The notes under the pieces: generated by a model
Told to the model about the DNA's origin: nothing
What the model saw: the letters and a program-made list of their open reading frames with translations, nothing else
Database searches by the model: none
NCBI RefSeq assembly: GCF_020379485.1
Contig: NC_063447.1
Span: forward strand, 55,975,452 to 56,039,451
Length of the DNA: 64,000 nt
Reading direction: 5' to 3'
Source of the DNA: Brassica napus
Lineage: Eukaryota > Streptophyta > Magnoliopsida > Brassicales > Brassicaceae
Translations under genes and position numbers: made by a program
Shown here: positions 1 through 9,221 of the stretch, piece by piece
Position numbering within the stretch: position 1 is the stretch's first letter
How the letters are laid out: each line of letters starts with the position of its first letter

Positions 1-378
1 CTCGTTCTGATCCATTTCGAACAGATAAACTTTGTGTCGTTTTTATACGAACTACATGTCGTTTACACACAAATGTCATGCTCTGGCAAAACATTGAGCT
101 TAAGTTGGTCCACCAAAACCAAGACCCACGCCCACGCCGAGCCGAGCCAGAAGGCGGCAGCGCGCGTGGGAAACTCTGTCTTCCTCTGAGCCGTTTAATC
201 CAAGAAGAGTGTGATACCATGTATACATCACAACATCTCATGTTTTAACCGATGTGGGACTCTCTTATTTCTTTTCATTAAAGCCAACAAAACTTTTACT
301 AAGAGCCCGTAAGCCCATTTCGTTTTCACATTTGCCTTTCATTATTTGAGCCAATATGCTTAATAATTAGGCCCAACA
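1..378. other. Unassigned repeat-like flank
   Basis: No convincing coding frame is seen. A GC-rich patch lies near 120-170 and a stretch near 215-275 resembles LTR or promoter sequence, but no paired terminal repeat is visible inside the window. It abuts a CSLB exon fragment directly at 379, where coding sequence should continue upstream, so the boundary is probably a deletion or insertion breakpoint. Its nature is unresolved. Confidence 0.3.
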
Positions 379-552
379 GGATGCTCACCTCTCACATACT
401 TTTCTCTCAAGGAAGCTTCTAAGTTCGCCAAGATTTGGGTTCCTTTCTGCAAGAAATACAAAGTTAGAGTTAGAGCTCCTTTTAGATATTTCTTGAACCC
501 TCTGCCCTCTTCAAGGGATTCTGAATTCACTAAAGATTGGGAACTGATGAAG
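379..552 (+). pseudogene. CSLB exon 2 fragment (gene relic)
   Basis: About 58 codons translate without a stop and match the 3' half of exon 2 of the two CSLB copies further right (segments ending at 9965 and 28287). The fragment begins at the [10 protein letters not shown] region and runs through IWVPFCKKY to the exon end at ...LMK, followed by a normal GT donor at 553. The intron sequence after it, to about 690, also closely resembles the start of intron 2 of the pseudogene at 28288-28430, so the piece includes intron DNA and arose by DNA duplication rather than retrotransposition. No exon 1, DxD motif or other exons accompany it, so it cannot encode an enzyme. It is closer to the 28-kb copy (shared PSSRDSEF) than to the 9-kb copy (DATEDSEF). 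Confidence 0.85.
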
Positions 553-2061
553 GTAATGAGTTCAATTGTTATTTTATATCATTTTGCGTTTTTTTGTTTA
601 CGTTAGCAAATTGAATTATTTTAGTTGTTTTCAGATGCATTAAATTTAAATATTGAAAAAAATTAAAACTTATTAAGAATTAATTGGAAACTAGGTGGTT
701 GCCCGCGAATTCGCGTATATAAATATTTTACGAAAATTATATATTATGTTTATAATTTTATAATTTTAAAAAATAATCATAACTATTAAAAACAACCTTT
801 TTATTTTAAATAATTTTAAATAATTTGAAAATCAAAAATCTTGGTATTGTATAATCTTAAAAGATTATTGAGATATATTGTTAATTCTATAAATTTTATT
901 ATAAGTCTCCAAAAAGTCTTTTTATGACATGATTTTTGATTAGTAAAAAAAACCAAAGATTAATGAACAAAAAGTTTTTTTTATAACAATTTCTATTTTT
1001 GCATTATTTTGTTTACCAATTTATATTATTTAGAAGTAAAATAGTTACAAGTAATTAATCAATTTAACATTTATAGTAATACGTAAAATACATGTATTTC
1101 GGTTAACATATAAAAAATTAAGTATGTAAAAGTATAAAATAACAAAGAATACAACCAAGAATACAACAAGCAAGTTTTATTATTCTTCATTGATGTTTCC
1201 TATTACAAAATAAGCATGTCAATTTTATTATAATCAAAATTATATCAATAGAGTCTTAACTCTAGTCATGTATTAATATATTGCTCTTATTTTTTTAATT
1301 TATATTATAATAAACTTTTTCATTGATTAATATTATTTTAAATAATTTACCATATAATTTTATTATAATCAAGGATATAAGAATTATATTAATAGAGTAT
1401 ATTAATTTTAGTCTCGTATTAATAGAGTATATTAATTTTAGCCTCGTATTAGTATAATATTAAAAGACTTACTATATATTTTACTGTTTTTAAATATAAA
1501 AATACTTTAATTATTTCTGAAAGTAATAACTCAACTATACAATCAACATTTGTCACTCAAAAATGACTAACTGTTTTTAAAATTGTATATTTAACTTTTT
1601 TGCACTCATTGGATACATTTTAAAATTATATATTTGATTGTTTTGCATTCATTGGATACTATCCAACTGGTTTAACTGCCGCGTAAACGTGTCTGCATTT
1701 TAGAACCTTGGTGATATGTTTAGAGATGGTGGTTATTGGTCATATATTATAAGTTTCTTTTCCAATAAAAAATATTTAAAAGCAACATGTGCATAATTCC
1801 ATATTTTCTGAGACTAGAAATCCAGATCTCCTGGTATAGAATCATTAATGAACCATTAGTCAAACTACTGGACCAAATAGACTTCCACAGAAAATAATAG
1901 ATTATTCCCAAGTAATTGAATCTAGAGTTTTTTGTTTGTTTGTTAAAAAGGCTATGATTGAATCCAGTTGGTCAGGTGAAAAAATAAGACTCCATCACAT
2001 ATGTTTTCCAGAAAAAGAAGGCAATGCAAGGAAGTAATGACTTGTTTTTTTCTTATAATAT
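553..2061. other. AT-rich noncoding DNA; CSLB intron remnant then TE-like decay
   Basis: The first ~140 bases are residual CSLB intron. From about 692 the phrase CTAGGTGGTTGCCCGCG resembles the 5' start of Brassicaceae Helitrons, but no matching 3' hairpin terminus was found, so no element is called. The remainder is very AT-rich, with short local duplications (for example two copies of a TTAATAGAGTATATTAATTTTAG phrase split near 1390-1440). No gene is seen. Confidence 0.4.
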
Positions 2062-2194
2062 TGTCACATCCCAATTTTTCTTAAACCAAGATGAATTTTT
2101 ATTATTATTATTAACTTAATTTGGCCCAAAGCTCATTAACCCTTATTTTTTTCTGTTCCGCATAATAAGCCCTAGAGTTTTTAAATTCTTATCT

Positions 2195-2202
2195 TATAAA
2201 TA
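2195..2202 (+). promoter_or_regulatory. TATA box of the outer LTR
   Basis: TATAAATA lies about 135 bp inside the outer LTR, followed by GAAGGCGGCC and a pyrimidine-rich stretch, the layout of an LTR promoter and transcribed leader. Confidence 0.5.
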
Positions 2203-2386
2203 GAAGGCGGCCTTTTCTTTGTCTCCCATCATAAACCTAGAGCGAAGCTCTGCAAAGTTTCAGAGAAATCTGAAAACCTTAGCCGTCAAGATTTTTCTTT
2301 CTTCTCTTCTCTCTCTTTCTCTCTTGGCCATACTTTCTCTCTTGGCCATACTCTCTCTCACTTGCGTCTCTCTCTCTCTCACTTGC

Positions 2387-2387
<1 letters not shown>

Positions 2388-2444
<57 letters not shown>
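2388..2444. repeat. (CT)n microsatellite
   Basis: An almost pure CT dinucleotide run of about 57 bp. It is preceded by degenerate CT blocks interrupted twice by a CACTTGCGTCT phrase and by CTTGGCCATA repeats (2325-2390). The long Ser/Leu and Arg/Glu reading frames across it are artefacts of the repeat. Confidence 0.95.
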
Positions 2445-2447
<3 letters not shown>

Positions 2448-2550
2448 TTTTCCGTTTGTGCATGCCGGAGCCAAGCCATCGAAGATCCCTAACAAACCTA
2501 GATGTATTTAGATCTCTTCTTGTCTTCTTTCTACATCTTGTCACAGGTGA

Positions 2551-3411
2551 GATAAGAAACCCTAATTCTTGTTTAATCCATCTCATTTTCTCTTTTATAT
2601 TAGATATTTCATCTTAGGTCGCTTGGTGGTAACACTGATCTTTTCTCTTGTAAATCAGGTTCAGTGAAAGCCTTCTGTTATAGATCTGCTTCTCCCCTCC
2701 ATTATGTTCGCATATCTAATGCCAATGTAAGACCTGATGTGATCTTTCTTCCCTCTTACATTATTGCTTCATAGTGGGATTTACTATTTAAATCATTCAT
2801 ACATGCGTGTTAACTATGAGCATACACATATTTGTTTGATAAGTGAACTATATCGTATATATATATATACACCTATTGTATTGTAGTGCGTGAATACCTA
2901 GATCTACTCATATATTGCTAAAATGAATATGATTGTATGATAATTGAAACTTGTATGAGGATGTTTGCATTGCGTGGGGATTAAGCATGTGTAGTTAGTG
3001 TATATGAGATAGGAGAGGTCTAAAGGCCTATGAGTGTCGGTGCAACGTGATTGAGAGTTCTTGGGCGTTGCATCGTTTTTTGATGGGTAATACGGAGACC
3101 GAATGAGGTAGCATGATTCATCGCCGAAGCAGGTAGACAGTCTGCTCGGATCATGCGGGAACCGAACAAGGTGACGTGACCGTGTAAACACAGTGGCGGA
3201 TTAAGCATGAACCAATGTGGTAACTTGATTGCGTGATGGTGTTGAACTCACGGGCACAGATTTAGGTGGTGAGCTCTCAAGCGACAACATGAAGAACGCA
3301 TGGACCGAATGAGGTGGCTTGATCTCATATTGGCACCGTCAGAGTTTATCCTCATTACTTGTTATTTGATCTTGTTTTACTGGATGTTCTAGGCAGATCT
3401 TTTATTATGTT
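2551..3411 (+). repeat. Tandem duplication inside LTR, copy 1
   Basis: About 860 bp starting GATAAGAAACCCTA and ending near TTTTATTATGTTG. It is repeated immediately downstream (offset about 863 bp) as the copy at 3414-8494, with small substitutions. Shared landmarks include the ATATATATACACCTATTG tract, the TGCGTGGGGATTAAGCATG phrase and the block ending CTAGGCAGATCTTTT. Confidence 0.8.
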
Positions 3412-3788
3412 GAGGTAAGAAACCCTAGTTCTTGTTTAATCCATCTCATTTTTCTCCTTTATATTATATATTTCATCCTAGGTCGCTTGGTGGTAGCACC
3501 GATCCTGTCATGTCCCCGATCCTAGATAGGATCGTCCAGACGGACCATGGTGCGAGGAGACGCACCAGTCAGGTCGTAAGACCTTGAGATAAGCGTACTA
3601 TGGCACAAAATGAAGGTTAAGGGCATCAGGAAGCTGAAACTTAACCAGAATATGAGGGAAACATGTAATAAGGAACTGGATGAGTGAACCGGAAGCTGTA
3701 TGAGGTCCGGATCAAGCTCAGCTAGCTAGGTGCAGCTGTAAACTAGTTCACCATGACTTAATCAGCTCACATGAGCTGGAATACTAGC

Positions 3789-4688
3789 TGATGCGCCTCG
3801 GATCATAGACCCGGGCCAGGATGATGCGACCATGGCTGAGCCAGATGATTCTTCAACAAAAGACAAACCAGGATGGATTAATGGTGAGGATATTGATCTA
3901 AAACCAGCTGATGAGACTGAGGACGAGCTGGAACCAGCTGAAGAGAGTATGCTTGAGCTGAAACCAGCTGAAGTGATAGTAGATGAGCTAGATGAGCTGA
4001 GTGAGCTAAGTGATACTAGCTTGGAGCTGAATGAGCTAAGTGACACTGAAGATGGAGCTGGTTTAGTTGCTGGGCGAAATAAGCATTTTTCAGCCCAAAG
4101 AAAAATTCATAACAAATTCAATTTGGGTCGGTTTTACACCAAATTCTACCAGACCTTTCCTCAGTCCATTTCAAGCCCATTCTCATCAAGAATGCCAAGA
4201 GGGAGTCAGCAAGGAAGTCTTGGTCGTGCATGGGAAAAAGAATTCAACAAAAATCATTAATTTCGGTCTTTAGTCAAAGTCTTCATTTCTAGTTTCCATG
4301 TCTTGTTTTTAGCACATTCTTCTTTGGATTTCTACAACTTGTAATCCTATATATAGGGCCTAAGAGCCACGAAATAAGATAAGCTTTTTCCCCTTTTATT
4401 TGAGTTTATCTATTTGTTCTTTGTAGAACACTTCTTTGTTTCTTGGTGAGGTTATCTCCGAGTAAACAGCCTCTAATTCGTTGGACCTGTGCGTCATATC
4501 AGGCAACGTTTAGAAATCCTTCTTTTGGTGGACTTGTGAGTCATATCAAGCACCAACTGAAGTCTGGTAGTATCATTGGGCCATCCGCAACCCATTGTGT
4601 CACCGTTCAATCCATCAGTTCTCCCTTTTGGCGAGTTCATATCCCTTTAGTCCGGTCGAGTGATCCTTCCCTATTTTAGGGCGTATCA
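3789..4688 (+). repeat. 5' LTR of the young retrotransposon
   Basis: 900 bp, TG...CA ended. It contains a TATA box near 4347 and a 142-codon open frame from 3832 (an acidic, Glu/Leu/Ser-rich segment) that is duplicated in the 3' LTR. Confidence 0.93.
4347..4355 (+). promoter_or_regulatory. LTR TATA box
   Basis: CTATATATA sits about 340 bp before the LTR end and is followed by AATAAGATAAG, a plausible polyadenylation-type signal in the R region. An identical copy occurs in the 3' LTR. Confidence 0.55.
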
Positions 4689-4690
4689 AG

Positions 4691-4703
4691 TGGTATCAGA
4701 GCC
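4691..4703 (+). other. Primer-binding site (initiator tRNA-Met)
   Basis: TGGTATCAGAGCC starts two bases after the 5' LTR end. It is the standard plant primer-binding site, complementary to the 3' end of initiator methionine tRNA. Confidence 0.93.
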
Positions 4704-5190
4704 ACTCAACCGGTACTATCTATCCATCTTTCTCATCTTTCATTTCTAAACACTTCTTCTTCATCTTTCTATCTCAAATCCGGGCCACTACCTTACCTAT
4801 CGCCATTCTTCTATAAAAAAAAAAAGAGAAAAGAAAAGAAAAAAAAAAAAAAAGATCTATCAAAAAAAATGAGAAAAGAAAAAAAAAAGTTTGATTTATT
4901 TGGCTAGGTGGTGGAAGAGAAATCCTGCTGGCTGAGGAGAAATCCAGCCTTGGAGTGGTTAATACGGATTTCAAAACCAATTCTCTTTATCTTTCTATCT
5001 TGTGTTCATCTCTTGCTTGCTTGGAGAAATCCATTGGGTTATTTGATTTGTTCTCTTAGAACTTTGAGAGGAGACTCTTGAGTGACCATAAAATCTGAGA
5101 GAAACACTTGTGTGGGTGAGATCAAACACTTGAGAGTGTGAGGATTATTTTTATCTGTTAACCTTTTGTGTTGAGAACTTTCAGGTTAAG

Positions 5191-5931
5191 ATGTTTGAAG
5201 CTGATCAAAGAAGGCTTTTCAGTCAGTTTGAAGTCTGGGAGTTTTGTGACAACCTTGTGGAGGGTGTGGTGAAAGCCCTCAAGGACGTCAGCAAGATCCA
5301 AAAGAAGAGCACAACCACACGTGCATCTGTAGCTAAGCCTTCCTTATTCATCAATGAAAAACCCAAAGGTAAATCTGAAAACAACCTTGAAGATCAAAAA
5401 GATTTTTCAGATTCTTTACCAATTTTTGATGAGTATGATGAAGAGATGATTGAAAGTTTGATCATTTGTGAGGATGAATGTGATCTTCCATCTCCAAAAT
5501 CTGATTTTATGTTTGATGATGAAGAGACTAATGGACTAACCTGTTTTGAACCGGAGCATCCGAGTAGTCTTGTTCTATTTTCATAGGATTTTAAGGAAGA
5601 ACCATTCGACTACTCACATCAAGGACTGCTTCTTGGCACCAGGAGACCCATGGACGATGATCTAGGTCCCATATTTGATGAGGAAGGCGAACCTGGTCCA
5701 ACCTTTGAAGCGGAAGCACCAAGCATAACATCCATCATCATGGAAAACCAACTTTGCTTTGATCCCGGCACAACTCCTACGCCTTTGACCACATACATTC
5801 AAGACCACTGTGAGAAACTTGATTTGATTAATTTTCTGCCTGATCTGTTTGATAAAGTCAGTTCCAATGACATAAAACTTTCTGGTCTTGATCATCTTGA
5901 AAAGTCATTGAGCTTGATTTGCAACAACTAG
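5191..5931 (+). pseudogene. Retroelement acidic ORF, one in-frame stop
   Basis: One reading frame covers 5191-5931, broken by a single TAG at 5584-5586. Both halves resemble acidic regions that accompany Ty3/gypsy polyproteins in Brassicaceae (FDEYDEE-, LGTRRPMDDDLGPIFDEE- and CFDPGTTP-like phrases). I recognise these only as retroelement-associated; no enzymatic domain is seen. The stop fits a CAG-to-TAG change. The ORF starts about 500 bp after the primer-binding site, where gag would be expected, but no zinc knuckle is present. It overlaps the next frame by 13 bases. Confidence 0.6.
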
Positions 5932-7256
5932 TTTTCTGCTCTAGAAAATCGTTTGATTCATTTGTCTTCAAAGAAAATAGCTTTAGTCTGAGATCTTATG
6001 GACATGAACTGATCACTGGAATTTTGTTTGCATCCTCATATGCTTTGGAAGATTTTATGGTTAGCACATTGCTGGAACAGAATTCACATAAAGCTGAAAC
6101 AGATTTTTGTGGTGATTCTGTTTTGAAACCTGTCCATTCTTATTCTGAATCTGATCTTGAACTAAAACTTTTGTGTTCTGAATCTGATCAAGTTAGGCAC
6201 GTTTTGGAAATGTTCTATGGTAGTTCATGCCTCGAAAACATTCTGATTTACAACACCTTCTTTGATAAACATGCTGAGCCTTGGATAAGAAATTCTCAAT
6301 TTGAACTTAATCTTTTGTGTTCTAAATCTGAGAAACTTGCGCATGATTTGAATTTGTTCTTTAGGAACTGTGCTATCACGTGCCCTGACACCATTCTGGT
6401 GTACAAGACTTACTTTGATAGGCTTCATGATGATCTGAAACGTGTGCTACATGTTCTAGGGAAAGAAACTTTGGTTTATGATCTGAACAAGTACTTGTCT
6501 TGTACATATGATCCTGGTATTTTAATGTTTGTTTTGAGTGTCCAGGATAAACAGGATCAGTCTCCAAGAGGTGTCAGGAACAGAAGCAGAGATCGTGCTT
6601 ATCAGTTTAAGACTTGGAGATGCATGTACTCGAGGAAACCAACTTCAAAACTCCAAGGAAGTTTCTTTCCAAAATTTTCCTTCACTAAATTTTACATGAT
6701 TTTTAAATTCTTTTTGTCTGATTCATTTCCTTTTGATACAGGTAAAATGGATTTGAGGTCAAATCCTTTTCAAGAGGGAGGGAATGATGCGCCTCGGATC
6801 ATAGACCCGGGCCAGGATGATGCGACCATGGCTGAGCCAGATGATTCTTCAACAAAAGACAAACCAGGATGGATTAATGGTGAGGATACTGATCTAAAAC
6901 CAGCTGATGAGACTGAGGACGAGCTGGAACCAGCTGAAGAGAGTATGCTTGAGCTGAAACCAGCTGAAGTGATAGTAGATGAGCTAGATGAGCTGAGTGA
7001 GCTAAGTGATACTAGCTTGGAGCTGAATGAGCTAAGTGACACTGAAGATGGAGCTGGTTTAGTTGCTGGGCGAAATAAGCATTTTTCAGCCCAAAGAAAA
7101 ATTCATAACAAATTCAATTTGGGTCGGTTTTACACCAAATTCTACCAGACCTTTCCTCAGTCCATTTCAAGCCCATTCTCATCAAGAATGCCAAGAGGGA
7201 GTCAGCAAGGAAGTCTTGGTCGTGCATGGGAAAAAGAATTCAACAAAAATCATTAA
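5919..7256 (+). CDS. Retroelement ORF running into the 3' LTR
   Basis: 445 codons in a different frame from the preceding ORF. The first ~290 residues are encoded by the internal region and contain internally similar blocks: SDLELKLLCSESDQ, SQFELNLLCSKSEK and a later DLKRVLHVLGKE stretch, each followed by a DTILVYKTYFD-like segment. The last ~150 residues come from the 3' LTR and are acidic. No known catalytic motif is visible. The frame is open and the element young, but without a domain I cannot say whether a protein is made. A frameshift from the 5191 frame is possible, because related elements seem to carry these segments in one polyprotein. Confidence 0.45.
   Translation: MQQLVFCSRKSFDSFVFKENSFSLRSYGHELITGILFASSYALEDFMVSTLLEQNSHKAETDFCGDSVLKPVHSYSESDLELKLLCSESDQVRHVLEMFYGSSCLENILIYNTFFDKHAEPWIRNSQFELNLLCSKSEKLAHDLNLFFRNCAITCPDTILVYKTYFDRLHDDLKRVLHVLGKETLVYDLNKYLSCTYDPGILMFVLSVQDKQDQSPRGVRNRSRDRAYQFKTWRCMYSRKPTSKLQGSFFPKFSFTKFYMIFKFFLSDSFPFDTGKMDLRSNPFQEGGNDAPRIIDPGQDDATMAEPDDSSTKDKPGWINGEDTDLKPADETEDELEPAEESMLELKPAEVIVDELDELSELSDTSLELNELSDTEDGAGLVAGRNKHFSAQRKIHNKFNLGRFYTKFYQTFPQSISSPFSSRMPRGSQQGSLGRAWEKEFNKNH
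6772..6784 (+). other. Polypurine tract
   Basis: AAGAGGGAGGGAA lies immediately before the 3' LTR start, the position and composition expected for the plus-strand primer. Confidence 0.85.
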
Positions 7257-7684
7257 TTTTGGTCTTTAGTCAAAGTCTTCATTTCTAGTTTCCATGTCTT
7301 GTTTTTAGCACATTCTTCTTTGGATTTCTACAACTTGTAATCCTATATATAGGGCCTAAGAGCCACGAAATAATATAAGCTTTTTCCCCTTTTATTTGAG
7401 TTTATCTATTTGTTCTTTGTAGAACACTTCTTTGTTTCTTGGTGAGGTTATCTCCGAGTAAACAGCCTCTAATTCGTTGGACCTGTGCGTCATATCAGGC
7501 AACGTTTAGAAATCCTTCTTTTGGTGGACTTGTGAGTCATATCAAGCACCAACTGAAGTCTGGTAGTATCATTGGGCCATCCGCAACCCATTGTGTCACC
7601 GTTCAATCCATCAGTTCTCCCTTTTGGCGAGTTCATATCCCTTTAGTCCGGTCGAGTGATCCTTCCCTATTTTAGGGCGTATCA
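6785..7684 (+). repeat. 3' LTR of the young retrotransposon
   Basis: 900 bp, the same length as the 5' LTR with no indels. Three substitutions were counted by eye. Confidence 0.93.
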
Positions 7685-8713
7685 CTAGCTCACTCAGCTG
7701 GGAACAGTTGGTGGTCCGCTCATCTCAGCTGGGAGGAGTGTTCCGGTCCGAACCAGTGTGGTCGGGTCCGAGAGGTTACGGCCGAGCCGGTGGTCCATGT
7801 ATATTTACCTCTTTAATGAAACATTTTGGTCATTTTGCTCTTTGTGGTCTATTTTTGTGACCAAAACTTTTTTAGTGATATCCTAGGGTATTTCTCTTAA
7901 CTATAAGCATACACATATTTGTTTGATAAGTGAACTATATCGTATATATATATATATACACCTATTGTATTGTAGTGTGTGAATACCTAGATCTACTCAT
8001 AGATTGCTAAAACGAATATGATTGTATGATAATTGAAACTTGTATGCGGATGTTTGCATTGCGTGGGGATTAAGCATGTGTGGTTAGTGTATATGAGATA
8101 GGAGAGGTCTAAAGCCCTACGGTGAAACGTGATGGAGAGTTTTTGGCCGTTGCATTGTTTTTTGATGGGTAATGCAGAGACCAAATGAGGTAGCATGATT
8201 CATCGCCGAAGCAGGTAGACGGCCTGCTCGGATCATTTGGGAACCAAACAAGTTGACGTGATCGTGTAAACACAGTGGCGGATCAAGCGTGAACCAGTGT
8301 GGTAACTTGATTGTGTGATGGTGTTGAACTCACGGGTACAGATTTAGGTGGTGAGCTCTCAAGCGACAACATGAAGAACACATGGACCGAATGGGGTGGC
8401 GTGATCTCATATTGACACCGTCAGAGTTTATCCTCGTTACTTGTTATTTGATCTTGATTTACTGGATGTTCTAGGCAGATCTTTTGTTATGTTGTGCGGT
8501 GAATGTTGAGTGATGATTTCGGGGCTACAAAAACTTTTTTCACTAAGCTTTTGTGGAAATGTTTATCCCTCATTATTCTTTTTTTTTTTTGCAGGTTGGT
8601 GGGTTTTTGTTTAAGGCATTCTAAACGTTGAAAGACATATTGTTTTACTCCTTAGGATAAAGACAAGTGACTTGATATCACCCAGCTGTGTTGGGTTGGG
8701 ATGTTACAAATAT

Positions 8714-9221
8714 TCAGTTGATTTCTCTTTTATTTAATAATGATAATGAAGAACCATTACGTGATATCTCTTTCCTCTTCGACGACCACTCATCCATCAC
8801 TAAAAACACACAAGAGCAAACGGAATAAAAAGACAACTCTATCGTCATCCTAAATCGAATCAGACCACAAAAAAAACCACCTCAAATACCCAAAGATACA
8901 CACATCATTGAGAATATAACTGTATTAGTATACGGTTAAAAAAAGTATACGGTTTAATAACCAGTTTATACATTTTATTTAATCATTGTATCTAAAGGAT
9001 AAAGTATTCCATTTTTGTTTGATTGTGGCTACAATTTCTCTTTGTCACTCTTTTATTGTTAACAAAAGGTCTACTCAATATAACCTCTTCTCACCACTCC
9101 TTTTTATTATAATATATATACTCCTTTTCAGAACACTCTACAGTATACACACTATGACTATATGAGTACAAGCATTCGTAGACGTAAAACTACTTAGAAA
9201 GCTCACAAGAAAGCTCCTCCC
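8714..9221 (+). promoter_or_regulatory. Upstream region of the intact CSLB gene
   Basis: About 500 bp of AT-rich DNA between the outer LTR insertion and the CSLB start codon. A TATA-like run (TATAATATATATACTCC, about 9107-9123) lies roughly 100 bp before the ATG. The old LTR ends only ~510 bp from the start codon, so it now forms the distal promoter. Confidence 0.4.

Larger units (their letters stand above)
3789..7684 (+). mobile_element. Young non-autonomous LTR retrotransposon
   Basis: It consists of two 900-bp LTRs (3789-4688 and 6785-7684), a tRNA-Met type primer-binding site at 4691, a purine-rich tract just before the 3' LTR, and a perfect 5-bp target duplication CTAGC (3784-3788 and 7685-7689). 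The LTRs start TGATGCGCC and end GGGCGTATCA and differ at only three positions (3892/6889, 4264/7260, 4378/7374, approximate by alignment). The 2.1-kb interior has no recognisable protease, integrase, reverse transcriptase or RNase H, only acidic reading frames. It must therefore rely on proteins supplied by another element. Total length is 3,896 bp. Confidence 0.93.
3506..7890 (+). mobile_element. Second LTR-like fragment, nested (host of the young element)
   Basis: It begins TGTCATGTCCCCGATCC, a start typical of another plant Ty3/gypsy LTR family, and runs to about 3788. After the young element it continues from 7690 to roughly 7890, giving about 480 bp of its own sequence. I could not find a clean CA end or target duplication, so the right boundary is approximate and the fragment may be truncated. 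Confidence 0.4.
3414..8494 (+). repeat. Tandem duplication inside LTR, copy 2 (interrupted)
   Basis: The first part (3414-3505) matches 2551-2640, and the second part (about 7898-8494) matches about 2810-3411. The ~170 bp between these in copy 1 is missing here, and the gap is occupied by the nested elements at 3506-7890. The insertion was therefore accompanied or followed by a small deletion. Confidence 0.75.
2062..8708 (+). mobile_element. Ty3/gypsy-type solo-LTR-like insertion (interrupted)
   Basis: The segment begins TGTCACATCCCAA and ends TTGGGATGTTACA, a TG...CA pair with short inverted ends typical of plant Ty3/gypsy LTRs. It is flanked by a perfect 5-bp duplication AATAT (2057-2061 and 8709-8713). 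There is a TATA box near 2195 but no internal gag-pol region, so this looks like one solo LTR. Its interior is unusual: about 860 bp is tandemly duplicated, and the second copy is interrupted by another LTR-like piece that itself contains a complete young retrotransposon. The orientation is inferred from the TATA box and the LTR start. The nested order implies at least three successive insertion events. Confidence 0.75.

Noticed and set aside
2219..2617. 132-codon ORF and two minus-strand ORFs over the CT run
   Set aside because: Composition is dictated by the (CT)n microsatellite and its neighbours inside an LTR leader.
3762..4046. Minus-strand Ser-rich ORF in the LTR, repeated at 6770-7042
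   Set aside because: It is the antisense shadow of the acidic LTR frame; repeated Ser/Leu codons are complementary to GAG/GAT-rich sequence.
4800..4890. Poly-A tract as a LINE or processed-gene tail
   Set aside because: It sits inside the young LTR element between the PBS and the first ORF, with no target duplication around it.
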